Assembly (NCBI RefSeq): GCF_016714285.1
Contig: NZ_JADJNN010000003.1
Coordinates: forward strand, 1 to 64,000
Direction: 5' to 3'
DNA from: Nannocystis sp.
Lineage (GTDB): Bacteria > Myxococcota_A > Polyangia > Nannocystales > Nannocystaceae
DNA: 64,000 bases
Both the position numbers and the translations under genes were made by a program. Of the stretch, positions 20,022 to 29,147 are shown one piece after another (position 1 is the stretch's first letter; the number at the start of each line of letters is the position of its first letter). Below the pieces are notes generated by a model. It was not told the origin of the DNA. It did no database searches and saw only the letters and a list, made by a program, of their open reading frames with translations.

Positions 20022-20828
20022 TTGATCAGGGCCGCGTGGCGCTCAATTGTGTTATGGCCGTGCCGCGTGATCGTCGGCGTCAGTCTGTCCCTGTTCGTGC
20101 TCGCGGCGCCGGAGGACCGGGACTACGTCGGCGCGGAGGCAGTCGAGGCGGCGGGGCCAATCGAGGTGGTCGAGGTGGTCGAGGCGCCCGCGAAGCCGGC
20201 ACCGCGCGAGGCGCCCGCGAAGCCGGTGATGCCGGGCGCGCCGAGCCCGGGGCGAGCGGCGCGGACGGCCCTCGAGCGGCCGCCCCCCGGTGAGCCGCCG
20301 CGGCCGAAGTGGTGGGGCCCGTATCCGCGGCCGAAGCTGACGGGCTTCGGCGGTCCGGTGCTGCAGTTGACGGGCCTGACGCGGTCCTTCGCGGCGATGG
20401 TGGGGCTGGCCGGCGGCCTGACGATCCGCCAGCGAGTGTCGCTGGGGGCGACGGCGCTGTGGTTGCTGAACCCGGTCGCGGCCGGCAGGACCGAGGTGGG
20501 CGCCGAGCAGCGGCTCAACGTCAACTTCGGCGGGCTGTTGCTGGCGGTGGTGGTCGCGCGGACGAAGCGGGTCGACTTCACGATCGAGGGCATCGTCGGC
20601 GGGGGCGGGGCCTGCTTGCAGAACCCGAAGACTGGCAGCTGCTACGCGCGCACGGCGATGTTCGTGGGCCAGCCGGGCGTGGGCCTGCACGTCCGCCTGG
20701 CCCCGGTCGTGCGCCTGGCGCTCGGGCTCGGCTACCGCCTGGTCGCGGCGAAGGCCTGGGCCGGACCGAGCAGCCTGCAGCTCGGGGCGCCGGTCGGCAA
20801 CGTGATGCTCGAGTTCGGGCTGTTCTGA
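20022..20828 (+). CDS. Putative outer-membrane beta-barrel protein
   Basis: Up to 268 residues. The start is uncertain: TTG 20022 gives a basic n-region and hydrophobic h-region (VIVGVSLSLFVLAAPE); GTG 20049 is an alternative, and no ribosome-binding site is convincing. A Pro/Ala/Glu-rich linker (EVVEAPAKPAPREAPAKP) precedes a domain with alternating hydrophobic strands (LTIRQRVSLGATALWLL, LNVNFGGLLLAVVVA, VGLHVRLAPVVRLALGLGYRL) and the C-terminal VMLEFGLF, ending in phenylalanine as in many barrels. No named family recognised. Converges with the cysteine-rich lipoprotein array. Confidence 0.65.
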   Translation: MIRAAWRSIVLWPCRVIVGVSLSLFVLAAPEDRDYVGAEAVEAAGPIEVVEVVEAPAKPAPREAPAKPVMPGAPSPGRAARTALERPPPGEPPRPKWWGPYPRPKLTGFGGPVLQLTGLTRSFAAMVGLAGGLTIRQRVSLGATALWLLNPVAAGRTEVGAEQRLNVNFGGLLLAVVVARTKRVDFTIEGIVGGGGACLQNPKTGSCYARTAMFVGQPGVGLHVRLAPVVRLALGLGYRLVAAKAWAGPSSLQLGAPVGNVMLEFGLF

Positions 20829-20833
20829 AGCAC

Positions 20834-20849
20834 CTGTCCTTGGGGACAG
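20834..20849. terminator. Hairpin between convergent genes, dispersed-repeat member
   Basis: CTGTCC-TTGG-GGACAG forms a six-pair stem with a four-base loop, placed between the stop of the outer-membrane gene (20828) and the stop of the minus-strand lipoprotein (20851). It shares the CTGTCC/GGGGACAG words with the dispersed repeat. It lacks a T-tract, so termination is a suggestion. Confidence 0.5.
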
Positions 20850-20850
20850 A

Positions 20851-21711
20851 TCATGGGACGCAGGCCGAATCGACGCACTTCTGGCCGTCGGGGCAGGGCT
20901 TGTCGCACTGGCCGCAGTGGGCCGCGGTGACGCGGGTGTCGGTCTCGCAGCCGAGGTCGTGGCCGGCGTCGTCGAGGTCGTCGTGGCTGCAGTCGCCGAA
21001 GCCCTGGTCGCAGGCGAAGTGGCAGGTGAGGCAGAGGGCGTGGACGAAGGGGCCGTCGCCCTCGCAGTTCTCGAGCGCGGCCTCGTTGACCTTGCCGTCG
21101 CCGCACACGGGGGCGCGGCAGTCGAAGTCGCAGTCGACGGTCTCCTTGTTGCCGCCGGCGTCGCACTCCTCGGTGGGGCTGACGAAGCCGTCGCCGCAGC
21201 GGGCGTCCTTGCAGTAGCCGGTGCAGGCGGCGTTGTAGCCGTTGTTCGGGCCGTCGTCGCACTCCTCGTTGAACTTGCTCTGGAGGATGCCGTCGCCGCA
21301 GGTGGGCTGGCGGCACAGCGAGGTGCAGTCGTCGTCGTCGTCGTCGTTGGCGTCGTCGCAGGCCTCACCGGGGTTGATGTGGCCGTCGCCGCAGGTTGAG
21401 GCGCACAGGTTGGAGCAGGCGTCGTCGTCGACGGCGTTGGCGTCGTCGCAGGCCTCGCCCGGGCCGACGAGGCCGTCGCCGCAGGCGGCCGGGCTGCAGT
21501 CGGGCTTGCAGGCGGCGGTCGGGGCGTTGTCGGGGCCGTCGTCGCAGGCCTCGCCGGGCTCGAGCAGCGCGTTGCCGCAGACCGCGGCGGGTTCGCTGGT
21601 GACGGGCTCGCCGCTGCTTCCGGACGACGACCCGGCGTCGCCGACCTCGCTGTCGCTGAAGCACGACAGCAGCGCCCACGGGAGCAGGGCGACGCGGAGC
21701 CTGTACACCAT
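20851..21711 (-). CDS. Cysteine-rich-repeat lipoprotein with Cys-rich C-terminal tail
   Basis: About 286 residues. ATG 21711 gives a short signal peptide with lipobox ALLSC; ATGs at 21723 and 21744 are alternatives. After a Ser/Gly-rich linker come six Myxococcus-type disulfide repeats (C-G-D-G-x5-G-E-x-C-D-D-x-N/P-x-N), each about 30 residues. The C-terminal 60 residues carry a different Cys pattern (GCETDTRVTAAHCGQCDKPC, then two more Cys). Predicted to be exposed on the cell surface and rigidified by disulfides. Last gene of a five-gene minus-strand array; role unknown. Confidence 0.88.
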   Translation of the reverse strand: MVYRLRVALLPWALLSCFSDSEVGDAGSSSGSSGEPVTSEPAAVCGNALLEPGEACDDGPDNAPTAACKPDCSPAACGDGLVGPGEACDDANAVDDDACSNLCASTCGDGHINPGEACDDANDDDDDDCTSLCRQPTCGDGILQSKFNEECDDGPNNGYNAACTGYCKDARCGDGFVSPTEECDAGGNKETVDCDFDCRAPVCGDGKVNEAALENCEGDGPFVHALCLTCHFACDQGFGDCSHDDLDDAGHDLGCETDTRVTAAHCGQCDKPCPDGQKCVDSACVP

Positions 21712-21778
21712 CGATCTCACCATCGCAGGCGACCAGGCTATCACCGGGCGTCGCGGAAGTTGAGGCGCGCGAGCGCGG

Positions 21779-23179
21779 TCAGGGCGGCTGCTCGACGCAG
21801 TAGAGGTGCAGGGTCTTGGCGCAGCTGACGCTCGGGCAGCCGCTCGTCCAGCTGAGGTTGGTGCGCGTGATGATGCCCGCGGCGCCGGTGCTCTCGGTGT
21901 CCTGGAACTTCCACCCGCCGCAGTGGGTGGCGCCCGGCAGCGCGCCGGCGGTGGCGTCGGTGTGGGTCCATGCGAGCAGATCGGGGGCGTCGCACGACTC
22001 GCCGGGGCCGACCGTCGCGCCGTATTCGGTGGCCTGGAGCGGGCGCTCGAGCACGCCGTCGACGAGGTCGATCCAGTCCAGCGCCACGACCGAGCCGACG
22101 CCCTGCTCGCCCGCGGGCAGGATGTAGGGCAGCTCGCTCTTGTGGAAGCGGGTCGCCGGGCTCGCCGTGCCGTCGCTCAGCCAGGCCATGTAGGTGCCGG
22201 GCAGGCCGGCCTGGGTGGCGAGCTCCTGACAGTGGGCGTCGCCGCCGCTGAGGCCGCCGACGCCGCCGCCCTGGTAGGTCTCGCTGGTGACGAATACGAA
22301 CAGGGCGTCGCGCTCGCACAGGGCGTCGCAGCCGTCGCCGGGGATGTCGATGCCGTCGTCGCACAGCTCGTCGCTGGCGCGCACGCCGTCGCCGCAGACG
22401 GAGAGCTGACAGTCGGGGGTGCAGTCGTCGCCGAAGACGCCGTTGCCGTCGTCGCAGGGCTCATTGGCCTGCTTGTAGTTGTCGCCGCAGCGCGGCACGC
22501 TGCAGAAGTCGGTGCAGGTGTCGCTGGCGCCGTCGCAAGGCTCGCCGTTGTCGAGCATGCCGTTGCCGCAGCTGGGGATCCTGCACTGCTCGTTGCAGGT
22601 GGCGCCGGCGGGGTCGCAGGCCTCACCGGGCTGGACGATGCCGTCGCCGCAGCTCTGCTTGAGGCACGTGGTGGTGCACTGGCCGTCGTCGGCGTTGCGC
22701 TCGCCGTAGTCGCACTGCTCGTCCTTGCCGAGCAGGCCGTCGCCGCAGCGGGGCGCGGCGCAGATGGTGCTGCAGGCGTCGTCCTCGGCGCCGTTACCGT
22801 CGTCGCAGTCCTCGCCGGGCTGGACGATGCCGTCGCCGCATAATGCGGGGCTGCAGTTGTTGCGGCACAGGTCGTCCTCGATCTTGTTGCCGTCGTCGCA
22901 GGGCTCGCTCGGGCCGGGGAAGCCGTCGCCGCAGAAGTTCGGCAGGCACAGCGGGGTGCAGGCGCCGTAGAGCGTGTTGAGCGGGCCGGCGTCGCACAGC
23001 TCACCGCCCTGCATCTCGCCGTCGCCGCACATCGGCGGCTCGCCAGTGGGTTCGTCGGTCTCGCTGCCGGAGGAGCTGCTCGAGCTGCCGCCGGTCATGG
23101 TCTCGGACGGGCCGTCGTCGACGAAGCAGCTGGCGAGGCCCAGCGCGCAGGCGAGCAGGCGAGCGGGTGCGGCGGTCAT
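21779..23179 (-). CDS. Cysteine-rich-repeat lipoprotein with C-terminal DUF1554-like domain
   Basis: Protein of 466 residues with signal peptide and lipobox LASC, a Ser/Thr/Gly-rich linker, and eight disulfide repeats (CGDGIVQPGE-type, about residues 50-285). The C-terminal 170 residues start FVFVTSETYQGG and continue GGLSGGDAHCQELATQAGLPG and TYMAWLSDG, ending in LHLYCVEQ. This matches the DUF1554 family, a C-type-lectin-like exported domain, known mainly from spirochaetes and deltaproteobacteria. Suggests a surface adhesin or recognition protein (inference). It is 67 bases upstream of the final array gene and 7 bases downstream of its paralog. Confidence 0.88.
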   Translation of the reverse strand: MTAAPARLLACALGLASCFVDDGPSETMTGGSSSSSSGSETDEPTGEPPMCGDGEMQGGELCDAGPLNTLYGACTPLCLPNFCGDGFPGPSEPCDDGNKIEDDLCRNNCSPALCGDGIVQPGEDCDDGNGAEDDACSTICAAPRCGDGLLGKDEQCDYGERNADDGQCTTTCLKQSCGDGIVQPGEACDPAGATCNEQCRIPSCGNGMLDNGEPCDGASDTCTDFCSVPRCGDNYKQANEPCDDGNGVFGDDCTPDCQLSVCGDGVRASDELCDDGIDIPGDGCDALCERDALFVFVTSETYQGGGVGGLSGGDAHCQELATQAGLPGTYMAWLSDGTASPATRFHKSELPYILPAGEQGVGSVVALDWIDLVDGVLERPLQATEYGATVGPGESCDAPDLLAWTHTDATAGALPGATHCGGWKFQDTESTGAAGIITRTNLSWTSGCPSVSCAKTLHLYCVEQPP

Positions 23180-23186
23180 GGGCGGC

Positions 23187-24350
23187 TCAGGTGCCCTGTT
23201 CGAAGCAGTAGAAGCGCAGCGCGGTCTGGCACGTGAGGCTGCAGTTGTTGGTCCACCCGCTGGCCTGGCTGTGAGGGTCGCCGGCGCGGCTGCTGCCGAC
23301 CGGAAAGGCCCAGCCGAGGCAGTCGTTGTCCAGGTTCACGGGGGTGCCGTCGGTCCGGGTGTTGGTCCACGTGGCGCTCTCGGGCGAGCAGGCCTGCGAG
23401 GCGGGCAGGGTCATCCCCGACTCGGTCTGGTCGATCGGGTGAGCGAGGCTCGCGCTGATGAGGTCACCCCAGTCGCTCGCGACCGGCGAGCCGTCGGGCA
23501 GGACGTAGGGGATCGGCGAGTGGATGAAGCGGGTGGCGGGGCAGTCGTTGTCCTCGCTGAGCCAGGCCATGTAGATCCCTGGCAGGGCCGCGGCGGTGGC
23601 CAGCTCGGCGCAGTGGGCGTCGGCCTCTATCAGCCCGCCGAAGGTGCCGACGTAGCGTTGGCTGGTCACGAACACGAAGTAAGCGTCGCGCTGGCAGGTC
23701 GCGCTGCAGCCGTCGCCGTCGGTGAGGTCGCCGTCGTCGCAGGCCTCGCTGCCCTCGAGCACGCCGTTGCCGCAGACCTCGAGCTTGCACTCCGGCGTGC
23801 AGCCGTCGCCGGCCTCGAGGTTACCGTCGTCGCAGGCCTCGACGTCGGTGTAGATCACACCGTCGCCGCAGACGGCCGGCTTGCACAGGCTGGTGCACGC
23901 GTCATGGTCGTCGAGGTTGCCGTCGTCGCACTGCTCGCCGGGGCCGGGAGCACCGTCGCCGCAGGACTCGAGCTTGCAGCTGGCGCTGCAGCCGTCGCCG
24001 GGCGCGAGGTTGCCGTCGTCGCAGCTCTCGTTGCTGGCGAGGTAGGCGTCGCCGCACAGGTTCGAGGTGCAGTCGCCGCGGCAGAACGAGCCGTCGACGC
24101 CGTTGATCGCGGCCCCGTAGTCGCACTCCTCGTCGGGGTCCTGAATCGCGTCGCCGCAGGTCGGTGGGGCGGTGGTGGTGACAGGTCCGCTGGTGCCGGT
24201 CGGCGCCTCGCCGGTGCTGGTCCCGGTGCTGCTGCTGGTCTCGACCGCCCCGCTGGTGTCGCCATCAGGGCCACCCCCGACGTGGCCGGCGTCGACGAAG
24301 CAGCCGGCGACGAGCGCGAGCAGGCTGCTCCATGCGGTCACGCGCCGCAT
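23187..24350 (-). CDS. Cysteine-rich-repeat lipoprotein with C-terminal DUF1554-like domain
   Basis: About 387 residues from ATG 24350, chosen because it gives MRRVTAWSSLLALVAGC with a lipobox; an earlier ATG at 24398 would overlap the previous gene. A Thr/Ser-rich linker is followed by five disulfide repeats (CGDAIQDPDE to CGNGVLEGSE) and a DUF1554-like domain (YFVFVTSQRYVGTFGGLIEA, DAHCAELATAAALPG, YMAWLSED, LRFYCFEQ). Paralog of its two DUF1554 neighbours, with fewer repeats, which shows repeat-number change by unequal recombination or slippage. Twenty bases separate it from the gene upstream. Confidence 0.87.
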   Translation of the reverse strand: MRRVTAWSSLLALVAGCFVDAGHVGGGPDGDTSGAVETSSSTGTSTGEAPTGTSGPVTTTAPPTCGDAIQDPDEECDYGAAINGVDGSFCRGDCTSNLCGDAYLASNESCDDGNLAPGDGCSASCKLESCGDGAPGPGEQCDDGNLDDHDACTSLCKPAVCGDGVIYTDVEACDDGNLEAGDGCTPECKLEVCGNGVLEGSEACDDGDLTDGDGCSATCQRDAYFVFVTSQRYVGTFGGLIEADAHCAELATAAALPGIYMAWLSEDNDCPATRFIHSPIPYVLPDGSPVASDWGDLISASLAHPIDQTESGMTLPASQACSPESATWTNTRTDGTPVNLDNDCLGWAFPVGSSRAGDPHSQASGWTNNCSLTCQTALRFYCFEQGT

Positions 24351-24370
24351 CACGCCAGGCTCACGCGGCG

Positions 24371-25339
24371 TCAAAACGCGCATGATCCGCCCACGCACTT
24401 GACGGCGCAGTCATGGTCGCACTCGCCGCAGTGATTCTTGTTGGTGTTGGTGTCGATCTCGCAGCCGTTCGCGGGGTTGCCGTCACAGTTGCCGCGGTCG
24501 GGTAGGCAGCTGATCGACTGACAGTCGCCGGCGCAGGTGGCGAAGGGTGGGGGTGCCGCGGGTTCGCACTTCTCGTCCGGCATGTCGACGATCCCGTCGC
24601 CGCAGTAGGGGCCCATGGTCTTGCAGTCGGCGCCGCAGCCGCTGTCGTAGATGCCGTTCTTCAGGCCCAGGTCGCAGACCTCGCCGGCGCTGGCGTTGAA
24701 CTTCTCGTCGCCGCACTGGGCCAGCGAGCAGTCGGCGTTGCACGCGGCCGTCTCGCTGACGTCGTCGCAGCTCTCGACGTTGGCCTGCACGTAGCCGTCG
24801 CCGCAGACCGCCTTCTTGCAGGCGATGCATCCGTCCGTGTCGATCTGGTTGCCGTCGTCGCAGGCCTCGCCCTCGTCCATCTCGCCGTTGCCGCAGCCCT
24901 TCGGCAGCGTGCAGTCGTTGCGGCAGCCGTCGGCGTCGTCCTGGTTGCCGTCGTCGCAGGCCTCGGCCTTCGCTAGCGGGTAGCCGTCGCCGCAGACGTT
25001 GGCCTGGCACAGCGGCGTGCAGGGCTTGGTGGGGCCGTTGGCGGGGCCGTCGTCGCAGGCCTCGCCGCCGTCCAGGCGGCCATCGCCGCACGACCCTGGC
25101 GGGTCACCGGTGGTGGTCGCGCTGTCACTGTCGCTGACGCTGCCAACGTCGGTCGCGGGGGTCGTGGAGGTGCTTTGCGGCCCCGACGGGTCGCCGCTGG
25201 TCGTGAGCGGCCCGGAGCCGGCGGTGCTGCTCGTGCTCGTGCTCGCGGCGCCCGAGCCCTCCTCACCGAGCCCGCCCGCGTCGAACTTGCAGGCGAGCAG
25301 CGCGAGGAGGACGAGCATTCGGTGGCGACGCAGGAGCAT
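24371..25339 (-). CDS. Cysteine-rich-repeat lipoprotein with Cys-rich C-terminal tail
   Basis: About 322 residues from ATG 25339 (MLLRRHRMLVLLALLAC, lipobox LLAC); upstream ATG 25444 would run through the stop region of the preceding gene. A long Ser/Thr-rich linker precedes six disulfide repeats, two of them shortened (DGCIACKKAVCGDGYV). The tail (GNPANGCEIDTNTNKNHCGE, CDHDC, CVGGSC) resembles the tail of the last array gene rather than a DUF1554 domain. The array therefore holds two classes of protein. Probably surface-exposed; function unknown. Confidence 0.86.
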   Translation of the reverse strand: MLLRRHRMLVLLALLACKFDAGGLGEEGSGAASTSTSSTAGSGPLTTSGDPSGPQSTSTTPATDVGSVSDSDSATTTGDPPGSCGDGRLDGGEACDDGPANGPTKPCTPLCQANVCGDGYPLAKAEACDDGNQDDADGCRNDCTLPKGCGNGEMDEGEACDDGNQIDTDGCIACKKAVCGDGYVQANVESCDDVSETAACNADCSLAQCGDEKFNASAGEVCDLGLKNGIYDSGCGADCKTMGPYCGDGIVDMPDEKCEPAAPPPFATCAGDCQSISCLPDRGNCDGNPANGCEIDTNTNKNHCGECDHDCAVKCVGGSCAF

Positions 25340-25397
25340 GGACGCGGGGTTTCGTGGTGCGCCTCCCTGCGCGGTCGGGTACGGAGCCGAGCTCCGT

Positions 25398-27023
25398 TCA
25401 GGGTGCGGGTTGCTCGATGCAGTAGATGCGGGCCGGGACGTCACACTTGGGCGTGCAGAAGTCGGTCCACTTGGCGTCCTTCGCGGTGGCGAGGCCGCCC
25501 GCGCCGCTCGGGCCCATCGTCGCGTCGCTCCAGGCGTCGCAGTGGTCGGTGCCCTTGGCGGTGCCGTTCTTCATCGTGTTGGTCCACACCAGGGCCTCGC
25601 TGTTGCACGAGTTTCCGGTTACCGCCTGGTTGGTCTCGGTGCGGTTGATCGGGTTAATGAGGTCGAGGCTGATGAGCTTCGCCCAGTCGTCCGCGACCGT
25701 CAGTTTGTCGGGGCGGATGTAGGGCTTCGTCGAGATGTGGAGGCGGGAGACGGGGTCGTCGGTCCCGTCGCTGAGCCAGGCCTTGTAGATGCCCGGCTGC
25801 TTGCCCGCCGCCAGGGTGTTGCACTTCGAGTCGGCGCCGGCGAGGCCGGCGAGGTCGCCCTTCCACTTCATGCTGCTGATGAAGGTCATGAACGCGAGGC
25901 GCTTGCACGCGGGGTCGCAGGTATCGCCGCCCATGGCGTTGCCGTCGTCGCACTCTTCCTTGTTGTCCTTGTCGATCTTGCCGTTGCCGCAGTCCTTCGC
26001 GCACATCGTGCAGCCGTCGCCGGCGGTGGCGTTGCCGTCGTCGCAGTCTTCGACGCCTGCCTGCACGAACTTGTCGCCGCACTCGGCCGTCTTGCACATG
26101 TCGACGCAGCCGTCGTCGTTGTCCGGGTTGCCGTCGTCGCACTCCTCGACGCCGTCCAGCACGAGGCCGTCGCCGCACTTGGCGTTCTTGCACATTGTGG
26201 TGCAGGCCTTGGTGTCGCTGTTGTCCGCGCCCGCGTCGCACTCCTCCATGCCCGCCCACAGGTTGCCGTCGCCGCACGCGGCGTTCTTGCACAGGCTGGT
26301 GCAGGCGTCGGTGTCGTCGGCGTTGTCGTCGTCGCAGTCCTCGCCGGGCTGGATCTTGCCGTCGCCGCAGGTGGCGAGGGTGCAGTTGTTGCTGCACTCG
26401 TCATCGTCGATGTCGTTGCCGTCGTCGCAGGCCTCGACGCCGACCTGGACCTTGCCGTCGCCGCAGGTCGCCGCGGTGCAGTCGATCTTGCAGGCCTTGT
26501 CGTCGCCGTTGTCGACGCCGTCGTCGCAGGCCTCGCCCATGTTCATCACGCCGTCGCCGCAGAAGGGCAGCTTGCACAGGTCGCTGCAGGCGTCGCTCGG
26601 GTCCTTGGCGTCGTCGCACTCCTCCGGCGGCACGACCTCGCCGTCGCCGCAGCCGGCCGATTTGCAGCTGTTGCTGCACTCGTCGCCGTTGTTCTGGTTG
26701 CCGTCGTCGCAGCCCTCGTTCGAGGCGACGTAGCCGTCACCGCACACGTTCTTGGTGCAGTCGATCTTGCAGATGCTGCCGTTCATCCCGTTGTTGAGCT
26801 CGCCGTTGTCGCACTCCTCGCCGGGGTCGAGCTGCGAGTTGCCGCAGTCGGCCGGGTTGCTGGTCGGGTCGCCGGTGGTCGGGTCGACGGTGGTGGTCAC
26901 GACCGGGCCGGTGCTGTCGGACTCGGTGGTCTCCCCGGTGCTCTCGGCGCCGATGCCCAGGGCGTCGAAGGAGCACCCTGTGAACGAGAGTGCGGCGGCC
27001 GCCACGAAGAGGTGAAGGCGCAT
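25398..27023 (-). CDS. Cysteine-rich-repeat lipoprotein with C-terminal DUF1554-like domain, first of array
   Basis: About 541 residues. ATG 27023 has AGGAG eight bases upstream and yields MRLHLFVAAAALSFTGC with a lipobox. Ten disulfide repeats follow a Thr/Asp-rich linker, the most of any array member. The DUF1554-like domain starts FMTFISSMKWKGDLAGLAGA and ends IYCIEQPAP. Composition is acidic, with many DDGN loops that could bind calcium (inference). This is the first gene of the minus-strand array and has the only convincing ribosome-binding site, so the promoter probably lies in 27024-27250. Confidence 0.9.
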   Translation of the reverse strand: MRLHLFVAAAALSFTGCSFDALGIGAESTGETTESDSTGPVVTTTVDPTTGDPTSNPADCGNSQLDPGEECDNGELNNGMNGSICKIDCTKNVCGDGYVASNEGCDDGNQNNGDECSNSCKSAGCGDGEVVPPEECDDAKDPSDACSDLCKLPFCGDGVMNMGEACDDGVDNGDDKACKIDCTAATCGDGKVQVGVEACDDGNDIDDDECSNNCTLATCGDGKIQPGEDCDDDNADDTDACTSLCKNAACGDGNLWAGMEECDAGADNSDTKACTTMCKNAKCGDGLVLDGVEECDDGNPDNDDGCVDMCKTAECGDKFVQAGVEDCDDGNATAGDGCTMCAKDCGNGKIDKDNKEECDDGNAMGGDTCDPACKRLAFMTFISSMKWKGDLAGLAGADSKCNTLAAGKQPGIYKAWLSDGTDDPVSRLHISTKPYIRPDKLTVADDWAKLISLDLINPINRTETNQAVTGNSCNSEALVWTNTMKNGTAKGTDHCDAWSDATMGPSGAGGLATAKDAKWTDFCTPKCDVPARIYCIEQPAP

Positions 27024-27250
27024 GATACGAGCTCCTGACATCATGATTAATGCGAGTGAAAGAAGTTGACGACGCAGCGAGACTTTCGTGCCGCGGCGCC
27101 AGAACACCATACGGGAGCCGCTGTCCGGCTGTCTACTTCAGTCGAGCGTGAACGAGCGGCCGCGCTGCGAGCCACCGACCAGGGGCACCGGCGAGGCCGC
27201 GAGCTGTGGGCTGCGGCCGACAGCTCGTGCGGGCGGATCTGCCCAAGGCC

Positions 27251-28534
27251 TCAGCCGGGGTAGGTCATCAGCCCGTTGGGCTGCCGGGCGATCCAGCGCG
27301 CACCGCGGAGCAGCACGACGCCGCCGACCGCCACCGGGATCGCCGTCGCCGCGACGGCCAGGCTGAGCCCGGCCGCGGCACTGCCGAGCACCGGCGTCGC
27401 CGCGTCGCTCACCACCCCGAGCAGCACGTTGGAGAGCGCGTCGCCGAAGGCGTGGATGCACAGCACGTTGACCGCGAACGCGGCCCCCCGCATCTGCACC
27501 GGCACGCAGCCGATCAGCGCCGCGTTGAGCGGCCCGGTGTTGAGGAAGAGCAACATCTCGGCGACAAACACGACGATGAAGATGCCGGGCAGCCAGCCGA
27601 TCACGGTCATCAGCACGATGAAGGGGCTGCTGGCCAGCAGACCCATCCCGCTGAGCCGGAAGAAGCCCCCGGGCGAGCGCGCCTGCATGCGGTCGCCGAG
27701 GCGCCCGCCGAGCAGGGTCCCGCAGATCCCGGCGATGACCGTCACGCCGCCGAAGATCGTCCCCGCCTGGCCCGCGCTCATGCCGTGCACGCGCTCGAGG
27801 TAGCTCGGCATCCACAGCGCGAGCCCGCCGATCGTGAAGGTCAGCAGCGCGAGGCCGACGGTGTTGATCCGCCACGCCGGGGTCTTGAACAGACGCTTGA
27901 TCGTGGCCCCCAGCGACATGCCCGGACCCGACGACAGCGGCTCGTCGTCGTACTGCCCGCGCTTCGGCTCGACCATCAGAAAGGCCAGCAGCGCGAACAG
28001 CAGGCCCGGCAGGCCGCCGACCAGGAACACGGCGCGCCAGCCGTAGAACTCGCCGATGTAGCCGCCGAGGATGTAGCCGAGCGCCGAGCCCACCGGGGTC
28101 GCGAGGTAGAAGTACGCGAGCTTGCGGCTGCGCAGGTCCTTGCTGTAGAGGTCAGCGATGATCGACGGGGCGATCGTCGCGTAGCAGGCCTCGCCCACGC
28201 CGAGCAGCGCCCGCGCGACCAGCAGCTCGTGGTAGTCGCGGGCGAAGGCCGCGGCGACGGTGGCCAGGCTCCACAGCAGCACCCCACCGGCGATCAGGTT
28301 CTTGCGCCGCATGCGGTCGCCGAGGAAGCCGACCGGCGCGACCACCGTGTAGACGATCACGAACATGCTGCCGAGCAGGCCGCCCTGCGCGTCGGTCAGC
28401 GCCCACTCGGTCTTGATGCTCTCGAGCACCGCGCTCAGCAGGCGCTGGTCGATGTAGTTGAGGAAGTTGACCGTCGTCAGGACGATCATGATGTAGACGG
28501 GCCAGCTCCGGACCCCACCGCTCGTCCCGTTCAT
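27251..28534 (-). CDS. MFS transporter, spinster-like
   Basis: Twelve-helix major facilitator protein of 427 residues. The N-terminal signature LNYIDQRLLSAVLESIKTEW and the loop GFLGDRMRRKN between helices 2 and 3 match spinster/sphingolipid-transporter-like and anion-symporter families; a second loop GGRLGDRMQ is in the C-terminal half. The substrate cannot be deduced. The start ATG overlaps the TGA of the DUF1802 gene (ATGA), so the two are translationally coupled. Confidence 0.9.
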   Translation of the reverse strand: MNGTSGGVRSWPVYIMIVLTTVNFLNYIDQRLLSAVLESIKTEWALTDAQGGLLGSMFVIVYTVVAPVGFLGDRMRRKNLIAGGVLLWSLATVAAAFARDYHELLVARALLGVGEACYATIAPSIIADLYSKDLRSRKLAYFYLATPVGSALGYILGGYIGEFYGWRAVFLVGGLPGLLFALLAFLMVEPKRGQYDDEPLSSGPGMSLGATIKRLFKTPAWRINTVGLALLTFTIGGLALWMPSYLERVHGMSAGQAGTIFGGVTVIAGICGTLLGGRLGDRMQARSPGGFFRLSGMGLLASSPFIVLMTVIGWLPGIFIVVFVAEMLLFLNTGPLNAALIGCVPVQMRGAAFAVNVLCIHAFGDALSNVLLGVVSDAATPVLGSAAAGLSLAVAATAIPVAVGGVVLLRGARWIARQPNGLMTYPG

Positions 28535-29121
28535 GCGCCCGTCTCCTCGCCCAAGAGCTCATGGAGGCGCGCACGCTGGCGGGCGTGCTCCTCGTCGCTC
28601 GCCACTGCTACAGCCTCGCCGCCGACCGGCGCGTCGAGCCGCACCCACGACACGCAACCGGCGTAACCTGGCCGATCGCGCAGCTCCACCGCCTGCGTCA
28701 GCCGTCGGGTCCGCAGGTGGAGCACCCACAGCCCCGGCCGACGGTAGGCGAAGCGCTCGGCGACCGCGCGCTCGCTCAGCACGTGCAGCCCGGCCAGCCC
28801 CGCCAGCGAGGCCAGCGACGCCACCCACCACAGCCCCGTGACCTCGGCGTGCAGCTCGAAGCGCAGCAGCCCGGAGGTCGGCGGGCGCAGCTCGGCGAGC
28901 GCCGCGTGCTGCTCCGGGACCAGGTCGCGCTCGCGGCCGGGATCTTGCGCATGAAAGTAGGTCGGCAGCAGGCAGAAGGCCCGATGCTCGACCGCGAAGT
29001 CGCGGGCAGGATTGGCCTCGCGGATGCCGCCCTTGCGCAGCAGCACGCACTGTCGCCCGTCACGCAGGGCGGCGCAGACGACCGCCCATTCCTTGAGCGC
29101 GACCTCGGCCTCCACATGCAT
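28531..29121 (-). CDS. DUF1802 family protein
   Basis: Protein of 196 residues. The N-terminal pattern ALKEWAVVCAALRDGRQCVLLRKGGI, then FAVEHRAFCLLPTYFHAQ, is typical of DUF1802, a cytosolic family of unknown function. The C-terminal half repeats a shorter similar module (RFAYRRPGLWVLHLRTRR). Overlaps the MFS start by four bases. Divergent from the metallopeptidase gene with 26 bases between starts, so promoters must overlap. Confidence 0.87.
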   Translation of the reverse strand: MHVEAEVALKEWAVVCAALRDGRQCVLLRKGGIREANPARDFAVEHRAFCLLPTYFHAQDPGRERDLVPEQHAALAELRPPTSGLLRFELHAEVTGLWWVASLASLAGLAGLHVLSERAVAERFAYRRPGLWVLHLRTRRLTQAVELRDRPGYAGCVSWVRLDAPVGGEAVAVASDEEHARQRARLHELLGEETGA

Positions 29122-29147
29122 CGCGGCGCCCAGGCTACCATGGCGGC

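Noticed and set aside
24999..27038. Long plus-strand frame opposite the cysteine-rich lipoproteins
   Set aside because: Its regularity is the complement of the disulfide repeats; no start, signal or family supports it.
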